Origin: Treponema sp. UBA2869
Lineage (GTDB): Bacteria; Spirochaetota; Spirochaetia; Treponematales; Treponemataceae
DNA: 8,207 nt
Assembly: GCA_002350445.1 (NCBI GenBank)
Contig: DEEV01000008.1
Location: forward strand, 14,378 to 22,584
Direction: 5' to 3'
The notes under the pieces are model-generated. The model worked only from the letters and a program-made list of their open reading frames with translations. It ran no database searches and was not told the DNA's origin. Below are positions 5,917-8,207 of the stretch, piece by piece (the first letter of the stretch is position 1; every line of letters begins with the position of its first letter). A program made the translations under genes and the position numbers.

Positions 5917-5929
5917 TAACGACCACAAC
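5908..5929 (-). promoter_or_regulatory. Perfect hairpin spanning the secA stop codon
   Basis: A perfect 9-bp stem GTTGTGGTC/GACCACAAC (minus strand, 5921-5929 with 5908-5916) has a GTTA loop (5917-5920). The upstream arm encodes the last residues of SecA, and the TAG stop (5916-5918) sits in the loop and at the stem edge. It could slow decay of the mRNA from its 3' end or pause transcription. No T-run follows, so it is not a canonical terminator. Its downstream arm is also the closing arm of the element at 5839-5916. Confidence 0.55.
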
Positions 5930-8207
5930 ACTGCTTATATTTTTTCCCGCTTCCACAAGGACAAGGATCGTTTCTTCCAACCTTTGGTGTTGTTCTGCGG
6001 ACTGTTACACCTGCTCCCTGCGAGCTTCTTTGCATCGCTCCGTTTGCAGCCTGTCTGCGTGCCTGATCCGAATTAAATGCACTTTGCGCGCTCTGAGCAG
6101 GTGCGCCATTTGGCTGATTTCCGAATGATGACGTAGAATCTGTGTGCTGGGCACTTATGTTTTGTTTTTGAGCTTCAATCATACGGCGGCGCTGTTCTGC
6201 GGCTTCTGGAGAAAGCTGAACGCGTACTTTGAAAACACGTGACATAACGGTATTTCTGATTGAATCAAGCATATCATAGAAAATATTAAATCCGTCAATC
6301 TTGTATTCTGTAAGAGGGTTCTTTGAACCATACGAACGAAGTCCAACCGCTTCTCGTAAAGCTTCCAGAGTTTCCAGCTGATCAAGCCACTTTTTATCAA
6401 TAATCTGGACATACTGGTAACGGATAAACATATTAAAGTTTTCCTTACTTGCCAGAGTTTCTTTTTCAGTAATATCATTCTGAAGTTCTGCAAGAACAGC
6501 TTCCTTGTTAAGGCGTTCAAGCGGCATCTGGAAACCAAATGTGTTTCGTATTTTTTCGCTTAAATCAGCCAATGCAGTGTTAGAACCTCGCGAATGTTTT
6601 GCTGTATATGCATATTCTTCAAAAAAGTCGTCTACAGTGTCTTTTGCGTTATTCATAACTCTTTCAGAAAGATTGTTGTCTGCAAGAATTTCATCACGCT
6701 GATTATAGATTACAGTTCTCTGTTCATTTAAAACGTCATCGTAATCAAGCAAATGTTTTCTTATTTCAAAGTTACGGTCTTCAACTTTCTGTTGTGCTTT
6801 TTCAATTCCTTTATTCAGCCATGGATGATCTATTGGCTCTCCTGGTTCCATTCCGATTCTTGTCATCATGGCTTTCATGCGTTCTCCACCGAAAAGCCTC
6901 ATCAAGTCATCGTCCATAGAAATAAAGAATTTTGAGCGTCCAGGGTCTCCCTGACGTCCGGAACGACCTCGAAGCTGGTTATCAATTCGGCGGCTTTCGT
7001 GGCGTTCAGAACCAATTACATAAAGTCCACCTGCAGCGCGAACTTCTTCATAATCCTTTTTCCAGTTTTCTTTTTCAATTTCCAGAGCAGCTTTGTACTG
7101 TTCTTCTGTTGCATTTGTTCCGGCTCGCTTTCTTGCACGGAATTCCGGATTTCCACCAAGCTTAATATCGGTACCACGACCGGCCATGTTTGTAGCAATT
7201 GTAACAGCTCCTTTCGCTCCGGCTTCTGCAATAATCAGAGCTTCGCGCGCGTGGTTCTTTGCATTTAAAACTTCGTGACGAATTCCTTTTTTTGTAAGAA
7301 GGGCAGAAAGATGTTCTGATTTTTCAACTGAAACTGTTCCGACTAGAACCGGCTGACCTTTATCGTGAGCAGCCTTGATTTCTGCGGCAATTGCTTCCCA
7401 TTTGTCTGATTCATTCAGATAAACTTCGTCGTTTTCGTCCTTGCGGGCAACCGGAAGGTTTGTAGGAATTGCAACTACATCAAGATTATAGATTTTATTA
7501 AATTCAACAGCTTCTGTTGCGGCAGTACCTGTCATACCAGAAAGCTTGTTATACATTCTGAAGTAATTCTGGAATGTAATAGAAGCCATTGTTCTGTTTC
7601 TTTGTGCAATGCGGATATGTTCTTTTGCTTCTATTGCCTGGTGCAAGCCGTCTGAATAGCGGCGGCCTTCAAGAACACGCCCTGTGAATTCATCGATGAT
7701 TTCAACCTTTCCATCGCGAACAAGGTAATCAACGTCCTTGTGGAATAAAAGATGAGCTCGAAGAGCCTGTGTAAAGTAATGAGCAAATTCAAAGTTTTCT
7801 TCGTCAACAAGAGAACCTTTAATAAGATTATGCTGGTGCAAAATAGCATCAATGTGATTCATTCCTTTTTCTGTAAAGGAAACTCGTTTTGATTTTTCAT
7901 CAATTGTGTAGTCACCTTCAATTTTTGCACGCTCTGCAGGCTCCATCATAGATTCATCAGGATAGTCGCCTGTTTTCGGGTCTTTTACAACTTCGGTAAG
8001 TTCATCAACATATTTATCTACTTCGTGATATTTATATGTATCATCTTCTCCAGCTCCGGAAATAATAAGTGGGGTTCTGGCTTCATCAATCAAAATTGAG
8101 TCAATTTCGTCGACGATACAATAATTAAATCCGCGCTGAACTTTATCGTTCAAATCAATTTTCATATTGTCGCGCAGGTAATCAAAACCGAATTCGTTGT
8201 TTGTTCC
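5916..8207 (-). CDS. secA: Protein translocase subunit SecA, C-terminal 763 residues (5' end outside window)
   Basis: SecA is the ATPase motor that pushes unfolded preproteins through SecYEG. The visible part opens in frame at the window edge with GTNNEFGFDYLRDN, the conserved block about 170 residues into the protein, so the full product should be about 930 residues. In order there are the Walker B/DEAD-like VDEIDSILIDEARTPLI (visible residues 32-48), the preprotein cross-linking domain, NYFRMYNKLSGMTGTA, NBD2 with ATNMAGRGTDIKLGG and QLRGRSGRQGDPG, the helical scaffold/wing and two-helix finger region (KKWLDQLETLEALREAVGLR), a polar Q/S/A-rich linker, and a terminal SEC-C zinc motif with cysteines at visible positions 749, 751, 760 and 761 (CPCGSGKKYKQCC). 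The zinc tail normally binds SecB or the ribosome. No frameshift is seen. An internal ATG at 8163-8165 is not the real start. Confidence 0.98.
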   Translation of the reverse strand, partial: GTNNEFGFDYLRDNMKIDLNDKVQRGFNYCIVDEIDSILIDEARTPLIISGAGEDDTYKYHEVDKYVDELTEVVKDPKTGDYPDESMMEPAERAKIEGDYTIDEKSKRVSFTEKGMNHIDAILHQHNLIKGSLVDEENFEFAHYFTQALRAHLLFHKDVDYLVRDGKVEIIDEFTGRVLEGRRYSDGLHQAIEAKEHIRIAQRNRTMASITFQNYFRMYNKLSGMTGTAATEAVEFNKIYNLDVVAIPTNLPVARKDENDEVYLNESDKWEAIAAEIKAAHDKGQPVLVGTVSVEKSEHLSALLTKKGIRHEVLNAKNHAREALIIAEAGAKGAVTIATNMAGRGTDIKLGGNPEFRARKRAGTNATEEQYKAALEIEKENWKKDYEEVRAAGGLYVIGSERHESRRIDNQLRGRSGRQGDPGRSKFFISMDDDLMRLFGGERMKAMMTRIGMEPGEPIDHPWLNKGIEKAQQKVEDRNFEIRKHLLDYDDVLNEQRTVIYNQRDEILADNNLSERVMNNAKDTVDDFFEEYAYTAKHSRGSNTALADLSEKIRNTFGFQMPLERLNKEAVLAELQNDITEKETLASKENFNMFIRYQYVQIIDKKWLDQLETLEALREAVGLRSYGSKNPLTEYKIDGFNIFYDMLDSIRNTVMSRVFKVRVQLSPEAAEQRRRMIEAQKQNISAQHTDSTSSFGNQPNGAPAQSAQSAFNSDQARRQAANGAMQRSSQGAGVTVRRTTPKVGRNDPCPCGSGKKYKQCCGR

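Noticed and set aside
5683..5931. 82-codon minus-strand reading frame across the secA-lipoprotein gap
   Set aside because: It overlaps both the secA end and the start of the lipoprotein gene in another frame, and its middle is made of the palindromes. There is no recognisable protein signature.
5823..6128. 101-codon plus-strand reading frame
   Set aside because: It lies opposite the conserved SecA tail and the hairpins, and its cysteine/serine-rich translation shows no family. It is a shadow of secA.

Overview
This is an AT-rich bacterial window in which every supported gene lies on the minus strand. The gene set, the loose lipoprotein signal sequences and the overall feel of the proteins suggest a spirochaete, most likely a Treponema. 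That assignment comes from recall of protein families, not from a search. Read in the direction of transcription (high to low coordinates), the window starts inside secA and ends inside rpmI. It looks like ordinary chromosomal housekeeping territory, with no transposase, phage gene or CRISPR array.

The layout has three blocks. (1) 8207-5916 is the last 763 codons of secA, the Sec translocase ATPase, ending in the zinc-binding SEC-C tail. A 108-base gap follows, filled with nested palindromes (5839-5929). (2) 5807-2124 is a tightly packed five-gene cassette: a 404-residue lipoprotein, a single-span membrane protein, a Nudix (MutT-type) hydrolase, a short SH3-like lipoprotein and a NeuB/SpsE-family sugar-acid synthase. 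Junctions are 6 nt, a 4-nt ATGA overlap, 10 nt and a direct TAA-ATG abutment, so the genes are probably co-transcribed and partly translationally coupled. An AT-rich hairpin with a U-tract (2070-2095) closes the cassette. (3) 2039-1 is translation: hisS, then infC and the start of rpmI, the usual infC-rpmI(-rplT) order. infC has its own good sigma-70-type promoter (735-764), a leader hairpin just upstream of a perfect AGGAGG, and a TTG start codon.

Functionally the window joins protein export, a small envelope cassette and the translation machinery. The two lipoproteins and the membrane protein should be Sec substrates or membrane-inserted. The NeuB-like enzyme should make a nonulosonic (sialic/pseudaminic/legionaminic-type) acid for a surface or flagellar glycan, but its partner genes are not here. 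The most unusual DNA is the secA 3' gap: a 78-nt stretch that can fold as a four-stem junction, whose closing arm can instead pair with the last codons of secA in a hairpin containing the stop codon.
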